A stretch of 56,799 bases of DNA from Gammaproteobacteria bacterium (GCA_020445255.1 JAGRGY010000009.1:36725-93523); one strand, 5' to 3'. Positions 8,838-18,066 are shown, counted from the stretch's first letter. The notes: generated by a model from the sequence alone, not told the origin. Made by a program: numbers and translations.

Positions 8838-9199
8838 ACAGAGGCCTGCTGCTCGCCGCCGCGCTGGTAGCGGGAGGCCCGGTCGCGGCGGGACAGGCGG
8901 ATGTGCTGCAGGTCGAGCTCCACCCCACCGGCGATGGGCGCTATGACATCGACGTGACCGTGCGCCACAACGATACCGGGTGGGATCACTTCGCGAACCG
9001 CTGGGAGGTCCTCGCGCCGGACGGCCACGTGCTGGCGACCCGCGTGCTGTATCACCCGCACGTCAACGAACAGCCGTTCACGCGCAGCCTGGCGGGGGTC
9101 GCGATACCCGGCGAGTACACCTGGGTGCGGGTAAGGGCACACGATCTCGTGCACGGCTACGGCGGGCGCGAGGTGACGCTGAGCGTGCCCCGCCCCTAG
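8819..9199 (+). CDS. Small exported protein of unknown function, coupled to ParA
   Basis: A 126-residue protein beginning at GTG 8819 inside the end of the ParA gene. An N-terminal hydrophobic stretch (GLLLAAALVAGGPVAAGQA) looks like a cleavable signal peptide. The mature part is short and beta-rich, with DIDVTVRHNDTGWDHFANRWEV and YTWVRVRAHD. I do not recognise a named family. The 19-base overlap with the ATPase gene suggests the two are expressed together, although the ATPase is cytoplasmic and this product should leave the cytoplasm. A CTG at 8834 is a less likely alternative start. Confidence 0.65.
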   Translation: MAAQGLNRGLLLAAALVAGGPVAAGQADVLQVELHPTGDGRYDIDVTVRHNDTGWDHFANRWEVLAPDGHVLATRVLYHPHVNEQPFTRSLAGVAIPGEYTWVRVRAHDLVHGYGGREVTLSVPRP

Positions 9200-9245
9200 G
9201 GTCCCGCCCGTCGCACGGGCCGGCTGCTGGGTCGAGGTCGGTTGC

Positions 9246-9857
9246 TCACACCAGGCCGTGTGCTGTCAGCCCGTTCCGCACGGCGTCTGGACCGTCGACA
9301 AGGATCGCCTGCAGACCCGCATCGCGGGCCCCGGCGACGTTCGACGGGAGATCGTCGAAAAACAGAATCGCGTCCGGATCTGCGCCGATCATCTCGATCA
9401 CGGCGTCGAACGCGCGACGTTCCGGCTTACGCATCCCCATCTCGGCCGACGCGAAGATGCGTCGGAACGCCGCGACCACGTCGGGGTAGGCGCGCGACCA
9501 GGCGCGCTGGTGGCTGGCGCTGGTGTTGGTGAATGCAAAGACGGGCATCTGCGCCGACAACCGGTTGACCAGGGCCAGGTTGACCCTGTTCGGCCCGGTG
9601 AAGACGGCGTTCCACGCTTCCAGCACCCGTGCGTCGTCGGCGTCGCTGCGCAGTGCCTCGCGCACACTGTCGAAGTATTCCCGGTCGCCGATCTCGCCCC
9701 GTTCGTAGCGGTGATAGAGATCGCCAAACACGAAGCGTTCGGCGATCTGCTCCGCCGACAACGGCGACAACGCGGCCCAGCGTGAGAATACCCGGCCGAA
9801 ATCGATGTCGATGATGACGCCGCCAAGATCGAACAGCAGCGCTTCGATGGTACGCAA
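9246..9857 (-). CDS. HAD-superfamily hydrolase (YihX-like, subfamily IA)
   Basis: A 203-residue haloacid dehalogenase-fold phosphatase. Motif I is LLFDLGGVIIDID near the N-terminus, motif II is FTNTSASH around residue 105, motif III is the Lys in MGMRKPERRAF, and motif IV is ILFFDDLPSNVAGA. The DLGGV form of motif I and the length match YihX-type sugar-phosphate phosphatases; the natural substrate is unknown. I chose TTG 9857, giving a protein that begins just before motif I, with GAGGG eight bases upstream. The longer frame to 9944 adds an unconserved Arg-rich segment. Confidence 0.85.
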   Translation of the reverse strand: MRTIEALLFDLGGVIIDIDFGRVFSRWAALSPLSAEQIAERFVFGDLYHRYERGEIGDREYFDSVREALRSDADDARVLEAWNAVFTGPNRVNLALVNRLSAQMPVFAFTNTSASHQRAWSRAYPDVVAAFRRIFASAEMGMRKPERRAFDAVIEMIGADPDAILFFDDLPSNVAGARDAGLQAILVDGPDAVRNGLTAHGLV

Positions 9858-10161
9858 GGATTTTGCCCTCGTGGTTCGATGTACGGATTGCCGCCGCCGC
9901 GGTGCAGGCCATTCTAAGACGGTTGTCGTGCGGGCATCCCGCATCGGACGCGCGCATCTTCAGGCTGCCGCCATCGATGCGGCGGACGAGTCGGTGCCGC
10001 GCCGGTCGCGGTAGCCGGCCCATGCGACGGGCAAATTAGCCCCCGGCTATCGATTGGATAATTTAAAACAATTTTATCATTTGATAGTTCGTCCCTATCA
10101 TTCGAGTCACGTCGATGGCGAACCTGGAATGAGCCAGGCAGAAACCTTAGGGAGGTGACCC
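9858..10161. other. Intergenic region upstream of gpmA with an A/T-rich island
   Basis: About 304 bases divergent between the HAD gene and gpmA. Positions 10051-10105 are strikingly A/T-rich against a high-GC background and carry TATCATTTGATA plus further TATCATT and GGATAA words. This is the likely promoter and operator zone for gpmA. A small hairpin (CCTGG at 10123-10127, CCAGG at 10134-10138) lies just before the ribosome site. Confidence 0.55.
10051..10105 (+). promoter_or_regulatory. A/T-rich promoter/operator zone of gpmA
   Basis: The only strongly A/T-rich patch in this neighbourhood. A possible -10 (TATCAT, 10075-10080) is preceded by TTGGAT with a 15-base spacer. The word TATCA-TT-TGATA (10075-10086) is an inverted repeat that could bind a regulator. 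Exact start site not determinable from sequence. Confidence 0.4.
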
Positions 10162-10890
10162 ATGTCGAGCCCGATCTTCGTACCCGGCGTGGTGATGATC
10201 CGCCATGCGCAGAGCGAGTGGAACCGCGAGGGCCGGTTCACCGGCTGGGCTGACCCGGCGCTGACCCGCTTGGGGCATGACGAAGCGGCGCGTGCCGGCC
10301 GCATCGTTGCGGCGCACGGATTGACGTTCGACCGCGCCTACACCTCGCGCCTGACGCGGGCACGCGTCACCGCCGAGACCGTGTTGCGCATCGCCGGCGA
10401 GCATGGTGTGCCGCTGCTGGCGGACTGGCGCCTGAACGAGCGCCACTATGGCGCGCTGCAGGGCGAGGACAAGGTCGCGATGAGCGCGCGCGTCGGTGAC
10501 GCGCAGGTGTGGCGCTGGCGGCGGGGCTACGCCGACCGGCCGCCGGCGATAGCGGCCGGCGACCCGTCTCACCCGTCGCGTGATCCGCGTTGGGCCGACG
10601 TCCCGCGGGACCGATTGCCGAACGGTGAGAGCCTCGCACAGACCCGAGAGCGCGTGATGGCATTCTGGCAGCAGGAGATTGCGCCTCAGCTGCGCGCCGG
10701 TCGGCGTCTGCTGATCGCCAGCCACGGCAACACGCTGCGTGCGCTGATCATGGCCCTGCAAGGCATGAGCGTCGACGAGGTCGAGGGATTTGAGATCCCC
10801 ACCGGTGTGCCGATCGACTACGCCTTCTCCGCCAGCGGCGAGCCGCTCGGCTGGCGCTACCTGGAAGACGGCGAGCAGGCGGCCGCCTGA
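10162..10890 (+). CDS. gpmA: 2,3-bisphosphoglycerate-dependent phosphoglycerate mutase
   Basis: A 242-residue histidine phosphatase-fold enzyme interconverting 3- and 2-phosphoglycerate in glycolysis and gluconeogenesis. The phosphohistidine motif is IRHAQSEWNREGRFTGW; most homologues read RHGES, so Ala-Gln here is a mild variant. Also present are the LNERHYGALQG block, RWADVPRDRLPNGESLAQT, and the second active-site histidine in ASHGNTLRALI. GGGAGGTGA sits a few bases before the ATG, one of the best ribosome sites in the window, fitting high expression. It stands alone and converges with the YeeZ-like gene. Confidence 0.93.
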   Translation: MSSPIFVPGVVMIRHAQSEWNREGRFTGWADPALTRLGHDEAARAGRIVAAHGLTFDRAYTSRLTRARVTAETVLRIAGEHGVPLLADWRLNERHYGALQGEDKVAMSARVGDAQVWRWRRGYADRPPAIAAGDPSHPSRDPRWADVPRDRLPNGESLAQTRERVMAFWQQEIAPQLRAGRRLLIASHGNTLRALIMALQGMSVDEVEGFEIPTGVPIDYAFSASGEPLGWRYLEDGEQAAA

Positions 10891-10944
10891 CCGGGTGCCC
10901 GCCGCCGCGACCCTGCCGGCGGGTGGGGCGGCCGGTCGGCGCCG

Positions 10945-11823
10945 TCAGGTGGGTGTCGGTTGCCGATCGCCGCGGCACGCGGCGAGCCCGCTCGCCAGAT
11001 TCGGGTAGCGCAGCTGAACGCCGAGTTCGTCGCGCATGCGCCGGCTGTCGAGTCGACGCGACTCACCCAGGTAGCTGAGCAGCCCGGCCGATAGCAGGCC
11101 GCGCGCGTCGGCGAGACGTACCACCGGCGCGCGCGGCAGTCCGAACAGGTCGGCGACACGATCGAAATAGTCGCGCATGTTGCCTGGATTGCCATCGCTG
11201 ACGTTGTACACCGTGCCGTCCATGCCACGCGCCATCGCCGCCTCGCACACGCTGACCAGGTCCGCGATGTGGATTCGGTTGGTCCAGGGTGCCTCGTCTT
11301 CGGCGACCATGGGCACCTGTTTTCTCAACCGCTCGACCGGCAGTTTGCCCGGGCCGTAGATGCCGGCGACGCGCAGGATCACCAGTTCGCCGCCGCCCGT
11401 GTGGCGCCATTCGTGCAGCTGCTGTTCGGCATCCAGACGCCGGCGAGAGCGATCGACCTGTGGATTCGGTGGGCGCGATTCGTCGACCCAGTCGCCGTCG
11501 CAATCGCCATAGACGCCGGTCGTGCTGACGTAGACGATGCGTCGGCCGGACTGCGCCGGCACGGCATCGAGAAAGCGTTCGATGCGCGGATCGTCATCGC
11601 CGGTCGGTGGCGGGGGGGCAAGGTAGAAGATCCGCCGGTGCGCAGTGAAATCCGTGACACCGGGCCGCGCGCGGTCGAGGTCCAGGGCCCGGGCATCGTG
11701 CCCGCGCAGCTGCAACGCGGCGGCACTGTCTGCAGTGCGTGTGATGCACGCGACCGACTCGCCGCGCGCGCGCGCCGCGTCGGCAATCAGCGTTCCAACA
11801 TCACCACAACCCACGATTAGCAT
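10945..11823 (-). CDS. SDR-family NAD(P)-binding protein (YeeZ-like)
   Basis: A 292-residue atypical/extended short-chain dehydrogenase fold. It begins directly with the Rossmann loop LIVGCGDVGTLIADAA; it has VYVSTTGVYGD in the place of the catalytic Tyr segment, and RVAGIYGPGKLP further on. This is the YeeZ type of nucleotide-sugar-epimerase-like protein, whose substrate is unknown. GGAGG lies four bases before the ATG. It is divergent from the iron-sulfur reductase (74 bases between starts), so the two may share a control region. Confidence 0.82.
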   Translation of the reverse strand: MLIVGCGDVGTLIADAARARGESVACITRTADSAAALQLRGHDARALDLDRARPGVTDFTAHRRIFYLAPPPPTGDDDPRIERFLDAVPAQSGRRIVYVSTTGVYGDCDGDWVDESRPPNPQVDRSRRRLDAEQQLHEWRHTGGGELVILRVAGIYGPGKLPVERLRKQVPMVAEDEAPWTNRIHIADLVSVCEAAMARGMDGTVYNVSDGNPGNMRDYFDRVADLFGLPRAPVVRLADARGLLSAGLLSYLGESRRLDSRRMRDELGVQLRYPNLASGLAACRGDRQPTPT

Positions 11824-11897
11824 GTCGCCTCCACGGTTTTATCGAACTCCGAATTCAAGCAGAATCCGGAGTCTTTGTTTGGACGCAGCAGTAAGCG

Positions 11898-12917
11898 ATG
11901 AGCTTCACAGTCACCCTCAGCGGCAGCGGCCACCGGTTCGAGGTCGACGACAACGAGACGATTCTCGACGCCGCGATCCGTCAGAACGTGGGTCTGCCCT
12001 ATGGATGCCGCAACGGTCGTTGCGGTGCCTGCACGGCCGACCTGGTCAGCGGCGAGGTCACCTATTATGGCGCGCCTCCGGCGCTCGACGATGCCGGCGA
12101 GGGCAAGTGTCTGCCGTGCCAGGGCATCGCCGCCAGCGATCTGGTCCTCGGCGTGCGTGAGGCCGAGACCACGGCCGACCTCGAGGTCAGGATGCTGCCG
12201 GTGAGGGTACATGCGGTCGACCATCTCAGTCACGATGTCGTGCGCATGCAGCTCAAGCTGCCTGAAAACCAGCGCCTGCAGTTCATGGCGGGACAATATC
12301 TCGACTTTCTGCTGCCCGACGGACGCAAGCGGGCCTTCTCGATTGCCAACGCACCGCATGACGACGAGTTCATCGAGCTGCACATCCGCCACGTCGACGG
12401 TGGCGAGTTCACCGACTGGGTGTTCAACAAGATGCACGAACGCGCCATCCTGCGCATCCAGGCGCCGCTTGGCAGCTTCGTGCTCGACGAGGAATCAGAC
12501 CGCCCTATGATTTTCATGGGCGGTGGCACCGGATTCGCTCCGTTGAAGGGCCAGATCGAACAGGCATTCCGCGCCAAGTTGAAGCAGCCGATACATCTGT
12601 ACTGGGGAGTGCGTTCGAAGCGCGACCTCTACCTTCCCGATCTGCCCGAGCAATGGGTCCGCGCGCATGCGAACTTTTCGTTCGTGCCCGTCCTGTCGGA
12701 GCCTGACGAGGACTGGCAGGGACGGACCGGCTGGGTGCATGAGGCAGTGATGGCCGATTTCCCCGACCTGTCCACCTACGATCTCTACATGGCCGGCCCG
12801 CCGCCGATGGTCAATGCGGGACGCGATGCCTTTCGTGCCGCCGGCATGCCGGATGCGCACATGCACTATGACTCGTTCGAGTACGCGGAAGATACGCGCG
12901 ACAAGGTAGGGGATTGA
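11898..12917 (+). CDS. 2Fe-2S/FAD/NAD(P) reductase (CDP-glucoseen reductase-like)
   Basis: A 339-residue flavin reductase. The N-terminal plant-type ferredoxin domain (about 1-95) has the cluster cysteines in YGCRNGRCGACTADL and CLPCQ. It is followed by a FAD-binding barrel (KRAFSIANAP, the RxYS-like site) and an NAD(P) domain (IFMGGGTGFAPLKGQIEQ, then YLAGPP-like LYMAGPPPMV). The chain order Fe-S first matches AscD/phenol-hydroxylase-reductase relatives. The partner that receives the electrons is not encoded nearby. It is often annotated as CDP-6-deoxy-delta-3,4-glucoseen reductase, but nothing around it supports deoxysugar synthesis, so a generic electron-transfer role is safer. Confidence 0.85.
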   Translation: MSFTVTLSGSGHRFEVDDNETILDAAIRQNVGLPYGCRNGRCGACTADLVSGEVTYYGAPPALDDAGEGKCLPCQGIAASDLVLGVREAETTADLEVRMLPVRVHAVDHLSHDVVRMQLKLPENQRLQFMAGQYLDFLLPDGRKRAFSIANAPHDDEFIELHIRHVDGGEFTDWVFNKMHERAILRIQAPLGSFVLDEESDRPMIFMGGGTGFAPLKGQIEQAFRAKLKQPIHLYWGVRSKRDLYLPDLPEQWVRAHANFSFVPVLSEPDEDWQGRTGWVHEAVMADFPDLSTYDLYMAGPPPMVNAGRDAFRAAGMPDAHMHYDSFEYAEDTRDKVGD

Positions 12918-13078
12918 GCCTGCACCCGGGATGCGGACGGCGGTTGATTCCATCGCCTGACAGGGTTGTTCGCGTGTTGCGAGACGGTTGTACGGATGCG
13001 CGCTGCGGCGCGCACGCTCAAAACCACGCGCTTCAAGCATGAGTGCGTGCGAAATGCGCACGAGAGAACCAACGTGAA

Positions 13079-14380
13079 TCAGGTCGATGGTTCGGGATCG
13101 TCGCCGATGGCGTGGTGTGGCGGCATGACGCGCTGCTCGTCGAGCATCGGTCGATTGGCCTTGGTTTTGCCGATGGTCTGAGGAAGCGGGACCGGTTCGG
13201 GGCCACCGGTGCCCGACAGACCCTGCCGATAGATGTCGATCGCCTTGTCCGGTTCGTGCATGCGCTCCAGCAGCTGGCCGAGTTCACGGTAGGCCTGCGG
13301 CGGCCCGTTGCGGCCGATGCAGGCCTCGAGATAGCCGCGCGCCTTGCCCCATAGCTGCGCGCGCAGACTGAGACGCCCCAGCGTCAGCAGCAGTGTTGCG
13401 TCGTCGGGGTGCTCGGCGAGAAATTTTTCCATCTGCGACAGCAGCCTGCCGGGCTCTTCGCTGTCGAGCAGGCCGTAGGTCTCGACCAGGTCGGTATCCC
13501 AGTGCTTGCGCAATGCCTCACGCAACAGCTTTTCCGCGTGCTGGTCCTGCCCCTGCTCCTGCAGGTAACCGGCATAATCACCGAGTATCTGCGGGTGATC
13601 GCGCAGGCCGCGTGGCACGTCGGCCCAGGCGATGCCGAGGCGACGCTCGTCGCGCGCCAGGAAGGCCTGCTCGAGCAGCGCGCGGTGGGTGCGGATCTCG
13701 AGGCGCTGCAGGTCGGGCTCGTCGTCGACCTTGCGTCGGCGCAGCTCCGGCAACAGTTCGCGCAGGTGCTCCCAGTCGCCCAGCTGTTCATACAGGCGGC
13801 GCAGCAGGCGCAGCACGTAGTTGTGTTTGGGTGCGACGCTGCGCAGGTGCTTGAGCGTGGCCAGGGCCTGTTCCAGCTGGTGATCGGCGAGCTGCAGCTC
13901 AGCCTGGGTCAAACTGACCGCCACGTCGGCCGATGGCATGGTCTCGTGGGCGAGGCGGATGTAGACATCGCGGCGTTCGTGGGCGCCCTGCAACTGTGCC
14001 GCGCGTGCGGCGGCGAGGTAGTTGAGCAACGGGGTCTCGGAACGGTCGGCGAACCGCACCAGCCGCTTCTCGGCACTCCGCCAGTTGCCCTCCGACATCT
14101 CCAGCAGGCCGCGCGTCATCGCCTGTTGCGCGAGCCGTGAACCGCGGCGGTGCTTCCAGTCGCGTACGTCCTGCGGCAGGTGCAGCGTGCGGACGACCAG
14201 GCGGATGCCGAAATACAAAGCGGCAAACAGCAGCGCCAGCAGCATCAGCAGCAACGCGAGACTCATCTCGACCGTGTAGTTGCCGAACGACAGCAGCACG
14301 TAGCCTGAGTCGCGGCTCAGCACGACGCCGATACCGGCGCCGGCGAGCACGAACAGCCAGATCTTGAGCAGCGTCCTCAT
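13079..14380 (-). CDS. hemY: HemY-like inner-membrane TPR protein
   Basis: A 433-residue proteobacterial HemY (not the unrelated protoporphyrinogen oxidase of Gram-positives). Two N-terminal transmembrane helices (about 3-20 and 38-60) are followed by HemY_N sequence (HLPQDVRDWKHRRGSRLAQQA) and tetratricopeptide-type helices to the C-terminus. It is the fourth gene of hemC-hemD-hemX-hemY. Its start overlaps the end of hemX by four bases. The family is genetically tied to heme synthesis, but no catalytic activity is proven; a scaffold role is usually proposed. Confidence 0.92.
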   Translation of the reverse strand: MRTLLKIWLFVLAGAGIGVVLSRDSGYVLLSFGNYTVEMSLALLLMLLALLFAALYFGIRLVVRTLHLPQDVRDWKHRRGSRLAQQAMTRGLLEMSEGNWRSAEKRLVRFADRSETPLLNYLAAARAAQLQGAHERRDVYIRLAHETMPSADVAVSLTQAELQLADHQLEQALATLKHLRSVAPKHNYVLRLLRRLYEQLGDWEHLRELLPELRRRKVDDEPDLQRLEIRTHRALLEQAFLARDERRLGIAWADVPRGLRDHPQILGDYAGYLQEQGQDQHAEKLLREALRKHWDTDLVETYGLLDSEEPGRLLSQMEKFLAEHPDDATLLLTLGRLSLRAQLWGKARGYLEACIGRNGPPQAYRELGQLLERMHEPDKAIDIYRQGLSGTGGPEPVPLPQTIGKTKANRPMLDEQRVMPPHHAIGDDPEPST

Positions 14381-15651
14381 TGTGACGCGGTCCCCGCCTT
14401 CGCCGCCGGGGCCTCGGCACTCACGCCGGGCGCAATATCGTCGAGCAGCTCCTGGCGCACCTTGAACGCGCGCAGCGACTGGCTGACGTCGGGCAGATCG
14501 GGACGCAGTTCAGTGTCCGTCATCGCGCCGATGGCCTTGTTCAGCGACTGGGCCACCGGGTCGCCGGGTTCGAAGTAGCGTGCCAACCAATCGGCTGCGG
14601 TCGCGAGGTTCTCGCGAAACAGCCCTGTATCGTCCCGCGCCACCGCCAGGCGGGCCGCTTCCAGGTGTAGCTTGAGGTTCTCGTATAGGAAGAACTGGTT
14701 TTCCGGCGCGAGCATGGCCTGCACCGGTTTATCACGTTCGCGGATGCGCACCGAATCCTTGAATCCTGACCACAGGTCGTCGAGCAGCGTCTCCCAGGTG
14801 CGCTCACCAGGGTCGCGGGCGACCTGCTCCGGCAGCGTGCGCTCGGGGCCGATCGTCGCACGCGCGATCTTGAGCCGCGGGATCTGCTCGATCATGGCCG
14901 ACAGGCGTGCGGCCAGCCCCGCGCTGTCGGGTGCCGTGTACGTGCCGAGGCGCGTGATGTCGCGCGCGATCTGTTCGCGCACGCCGGCCCAGCCCGGGTC
15001 GCGGGTGTCGCGCAGGCGCTGGTCCGCGAGTTCCAGCGCGACGCGGGCCGTCTCTGTGTCGCGCGCCAGAATCAGCCGGTGGTTGGCGATGCGCAGCAGG
15101 TACTCGGCCTCGGCGATGATCCATTGCGTGCCCGAGCGTCCGACCCGACGATGCACGTCGGCGACCGCGGCGCGCAGCTCGGCCTCGCGCTCCTGCGCCC
15201 GCACGTTCTCGTCCGCCAGCTTCTGTTCCTGCTGCTTGAAGGTCGAGCGTGCCTCGTCGACGGCCAGCCGCTGCTGTGCGAGCACGTCACGCTGCTTGCC
15301 CAGGGCATCCTCCTGCGAGCGCAGCGCCGCGGTGGCGTCGCCAAGCGCCGCCTGCAACCGCTGTTGCTGCTGCACGGCCTCGCGAACGCGCGTGTCCATT
15401 GCCGACACCTCGTCGGACAGGCCTGACCAGTAGCGGTAACCGAAGGCGCCGGCGGCGACCACGGCGAGCAGTGCGGCCACGCCCAGCAGCATCGCGATGC
15501 CACCGAGGTTGCGTGTTCGCGGCGCGGTCGCAGCGGCCTCGTCGCTCTTCGCCTGTTCGCCCGAGTCAGCGGCCATCGCCGGGCCGTCGTCGCTGTCCTG
15601 GTCCGGGGTGACGTCGATCACGACGCCGGGTTTCGGGTCTTCTTCAGTCAT
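14377..15651 (-). CDS. hemX: HemX-like membrane protein
   Basis: A 424-residue bitopic membrane protein. An acidic cytoplasmic N-terminus (residues 1-50) leads to a transmembrane helix at about 50-72, a coiled coil at about 80-170, and a periplasmic helical domain with WIIAEAEYLLRIANHRL, the family signature. It is frequently labelled uroporphyrinogen-III C-methyltransferase, but it lacks the SAM-dependent methyltransferase domain, so that name is misleading. It lies between hemD (79 bases upstream) and hemY (four-base overlap downstream). Confidence 0.92.
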   Translation of the reverse strand: MTEEDPKPGVVIDVTPDQDSDDGPAMAADSGEQAKSDEAAATAPRTRNLGGIAMLLGVAALLAVVAAGAFGYRYWSGLSDEVSAMDTRVREAVQQQQRLQAALGDATAALRSQEDALGKQRDVLAQQRLAVDEARSTFKQQEQKLADENVRAQEREAELRAAVADVHRRVGRSGTQWIIAEAEYLLRIANHRLILARDTETARVALELADQRLRDTRDPGWAGVREQIARDITRLGTYTAPDSAGLAARLSAMIEQIPRLKIARATIGPERTLPEQVARDPGERTWETLLDDLWSGFKDSVRIRERDKPVQAMLAPENQFFLYENLKLHLEAARLAVARDDTGLFRENLATAADWLARYFEPGDPVAQSLNKAIGAMTDTELRPDLPDVSQSLRAFKVRQELLDDIAPGVSAEAPAAKAGTASQ

Positions 15652-15730
15652 ACAGGCCTTGTTGCCGGGTAACGTCTTGGGGGCGAATGCCGTCTTGTCG
15701 CAGTGGTCTTAAGACTAGCAAAGCTGTCGT

Positions 15731-16516
15731 TCAGGCGACATCTCGGCAGACCTCGCACAGGGTCGCGAGGACCTCGGCATCGGCAGCGGACATGGCGACG
15801 TGGACGCGGCTGCAGCCGCGCGCGAGTGCGTGCTCCGCCATGCGCTGGCTCATGACGACGATCGGCGTGTCGCGCAGCAGTGCCGCGCCGTCATCGCCGA
15901 GCAGCGTGAACAGGTTGTCGAGGATCGCATTGCTGCTCGCGGTCACGATCTGCACCAGCCGCGGCCAGTTTGCGACCAGGTTCGCGACGCCGGTCGGCCG
16001 GCTCGGCAACAGGCGCCGGTACACTTCGACCTGCTCGACGTCGGCGCCACGCTCGCGCAGCGTGTCGGCAAGCAGTTCGCGACCGCCGTTGCCGCGCACC
16101 ACGACCACGCGCCGACCGCGCACCTCGGTCAGCGCCGGCAGCGCGAGCAGGCCCTCGCTGTCCGCGCGTTCGGGAAGCAGTGTCGGATCGAGGCCGGCGT
16201 CGCTCAGGGCCTTCGCGGTCGCCCGCCCGACTGCGGCGATGTCGATGTTCAACGGCAGCTGATCGGGCAGCAGCGGAAACGCGTACTGCACCGCGTTGGC
16301 ACTGACGAACACCAGGATGTCGGCAGTGCGGGCCGTCTGCAGTCGCGCCCGCGCCGCATGCTTGTCGGCAGGTCCGCGGATCTCCAGGGTCGGGAAGCGT
16401 ATCGGCCGGCCGTGCGCCTGCTCGATCAGCTCGCACAAGGGTTCGGCCTGGTGCGCCGGTCGCGTGACCAGCACGCTGGCGCCGGCGAGGTCGCACGGGG
16501 GTGGGGTTGCACTCAC
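15731..16516 (-). CDS. hemD: Uroporphyrinogen-III synthase
   Basis: A 261-residue HemD, which cyclises hydroxymethylbilane with inversion of ring D. The family is poorly conserved, but the N-terminal VLVTRPAHQAEPLCELIE, the IFVSANAVQYA-like block (LVFVSANAVQYAF) and the C-terminal TASSNAILDNL stretch are clear. Its start lies only nine bases after the hemC stop, consistent with an operon. Context with hemC, hemX and hemY makes the call secure. Confidence 0.93.
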   Translation of the reverse strand: MSATPPPCDLAGASVLVTRPAHQAEPLCELIEQAHGRPIRFPTLEIRGPADKHAARARLQTARTADILVFVSANAVQYAFPLLPDQLPLNIDIAAVGRATAKALSDAGLDPTLLPERADSEGLLALPALTEVRGRRVVVVRGNGGRELLADTLRERGADVEQVEVYRRLLPSRPTGVANLVANWPRLVQIVTASSNAILDNLFTLLGDDGAALLRDTPIVVMSQRMAEHALARGCSRVHVAMSAADAEVLATLCEVCRDVA

Positions 16517-16525
16517 CGCTCGCGA

Positions 16526-17458
16526 TCAGGCATCGGAATACAGTTCGTGCAGGATGCGCGCGGCGCCATGCTCGAGCAGCTCGTCGGCGAGCGCGGCACC
16601 GAGTGCCTCGGCATCGGCGCGCGGGCCGCGGATCTCGGCGCGCACGATCTCGCTGCCGTCGACGGTGCCGACCAGTCCGCGCAGGAACAGCTCATCCGCG
16701 GAAAGCGTCGCGTGACCGCCGATCGGCACCTGGCAGCCACCCTGCAGACGATGGTTCAGCGCGCGTTCGGCGCGCACGCGGTCGGCCGTGTCGACATGGT
16801 GCAGCGGTGCGAGCAGCTCGTTGATACGCGCGTCGTCACTTCGGCATTCGATGCCGATCGCGCCCTGACCGATCGCCGGCAGGCTGTCGCCGGTGTCGAT
16901 GAAGCTGCGGATGCGTTCGCCCAGACCGAGGCGCAGCAGACCCGCCGCGGCGAGGATAATCGCATCGTACTCGCCGTCGTCGAGCTTGCGCAGCCGCGTG
17001 TTGACGTTGCCGCGCAGCGGCGCGATCTCGAGGTCGGGTCGACGGTCGGCCAGCTGGCACTGGCGTCGAAGGCTCGATGTGCCGACACGCGAACCGTTCG
17101 GCAATGAGGCAAGGCTGGCGTGGTCGTTCGAGACGAAGGCATCGCGCGGGTCTTCGCGCTCGAGGATGGCGGCGAGGTGCAGGCCGTCCGGCAGCTCGAC
17201 CGGAACGTCCTTCATCGAGTGCACGGCAATGTCGGCGTCACCGTTGAGCATGCCCTGTTCGAGTTCCTTGACGAACAGGCCCTTGCCGCCGATCTTGGCC
17301 AGCGGTGTGTCCAGGATCTTGTCGCCCTGGGTCGTCATGCCGAGGATCTCGACCTCGATACCCGGGTGCGCTGCACGCAGCGCGGCGGCGACGTGTTCGG
17401 CCTGCCACAGGGCGAGCGGCGATTTGCGGGTGGCGATACGGACGGGCAGCGCGGTCAT
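16526..17458 (-). CDS. hemC: Hydroxymethylbilane synthase (porphobilinogen deaminase)
   Basis: A 310-residue HemC, which polymerises four porphobilinogen units. The N-terminus has [16 protein letters not shown], the family signature; later come [29 protein letters not shown] and SLRRQCQL. Cys242, in [15 protein letters not shown], falls at the position that carries the dipyrromethane cofactor in E. coli. The ATG at 17458 gives the family N-terminus; the frame is open upstream to 17707 without conserved sequence. It heads hemCDXY and is divergent from the DUF302 gene (126 bases between starts). Confidence 0.96.
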   Translation of the reverse strand: MTALPVRIATRKSPLALWQAEHVAAALRAAHPGIEVEILGMTTQGDKILDTPLAKIGGKGLFVKELEQGMLNGDADIAVHSMKDVPVELPDGLHLAAILEREDPRDAFVSNDHASLASLPNGSRVGTSSLRRQCQLADRRPDLEIAPLRGNVNTRLRKLDDGEYDAIILAAAGLLRLGLGERIRSFIDTGDSLPAIGQGAIGIECRSDDARINELLAPLHHVDTADRVRAERALNHRLQGGCQVPIGGHATLSADELFLRGLVGTVDGSEIVRAEIRGPRADAEALGAALADELLEHGAARILHELYSDA

Positions 17459-17584
17459 GCTTTGGCCGGGGTGGTCGGACAGGGCGACCATGCTACTGGC
17501 AGATGCCGCCGCTGACAAAGGCGTAAACGCGACCCGGCTGACGTCCGGGTTACAATCCGGCGCCCCGGAAATGGAGACTGTGTC

Positions 17585-18064
17585 ATGACGAGGTACCTGA
17601 TCGCGCTGGCTTTGCTGATTGCGACGGGCAGCGTGGCCGCGGCGCCGCCCGGCGTGCTGCGGCTGGACGCCAAGGCGCCGATGGATGTCACCTACCGCGC
17701 CGTTCACGGCGCGCTCGAGGAGGCCCGGTTCTGGGTCGTGTTCGAGGTCGATCTCGGCGGCAATCTGGCCTCGTTTGCCGAACGCTGGGGCGAGGACTAC
17801 AACCGCAATGCGCTGTCCGGCATACGCAGTGTCGTGGTCTGCAATGGCTGGTATGCGAACCAGGTGGGCAATGCCGACCCCGACCTGCTCGCCCTGTGCC
17901 CGCTGCGTGTCAACCTGGTCGAGAAGGACGGCGTGACGCGGATCCTGTTCGCGCGGCCGACCGTGATCGCGCAGGGCAGTCCCGCGATTGGCGTCGTCAA
18001 GGAGATAGAGGACGCGATCAAGGCGGCGCTCGAGGCCGCGGTGGCGACGGCGGAGGGCCGTTGA
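17585..18064 (+). CDS. Exported DUF302-family protein
   Basis: A 159-residue protein with a signal peptide ([20 protein letters not shown]). The mature part is DUF302 throughout, with [20 protein letters not shown] and [19 protein letters not shown]. The biochemical role of DUF302 is unknown; some members occur with sulfur- or redox-related genes. Here the next gene is a thioredoxin, and its start region overlaps or abuts this stop, so they form a pair. A TACAAT box (17551-17556) upstream may be the -10. Confidence 0.8.
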   Translation: MTRYLIALALLIATGSVAAAPPGVLRLDAKAPMDVTYRAVHGALEEARFWVVFEVDLGGNLASFAERWGEDYNRNALSGIRSVVVCNGWYANQVGNADPDLLALCPLRVNLVEKDGVTRILFARPTVIAQGSPAIGVVKEIEDAIKAALEAAVATAEGR

Positions 18065-18066
18065 AC

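Noticed and set aside
14377..15651. HemX as uroporphyrinogen-III C-methyltransferase
   Set aside because: The protein is a single-span coiled-coil membrane protein without a SAM-dependent methyltransferase domain; the enzymatic name is a carried-over annotation.
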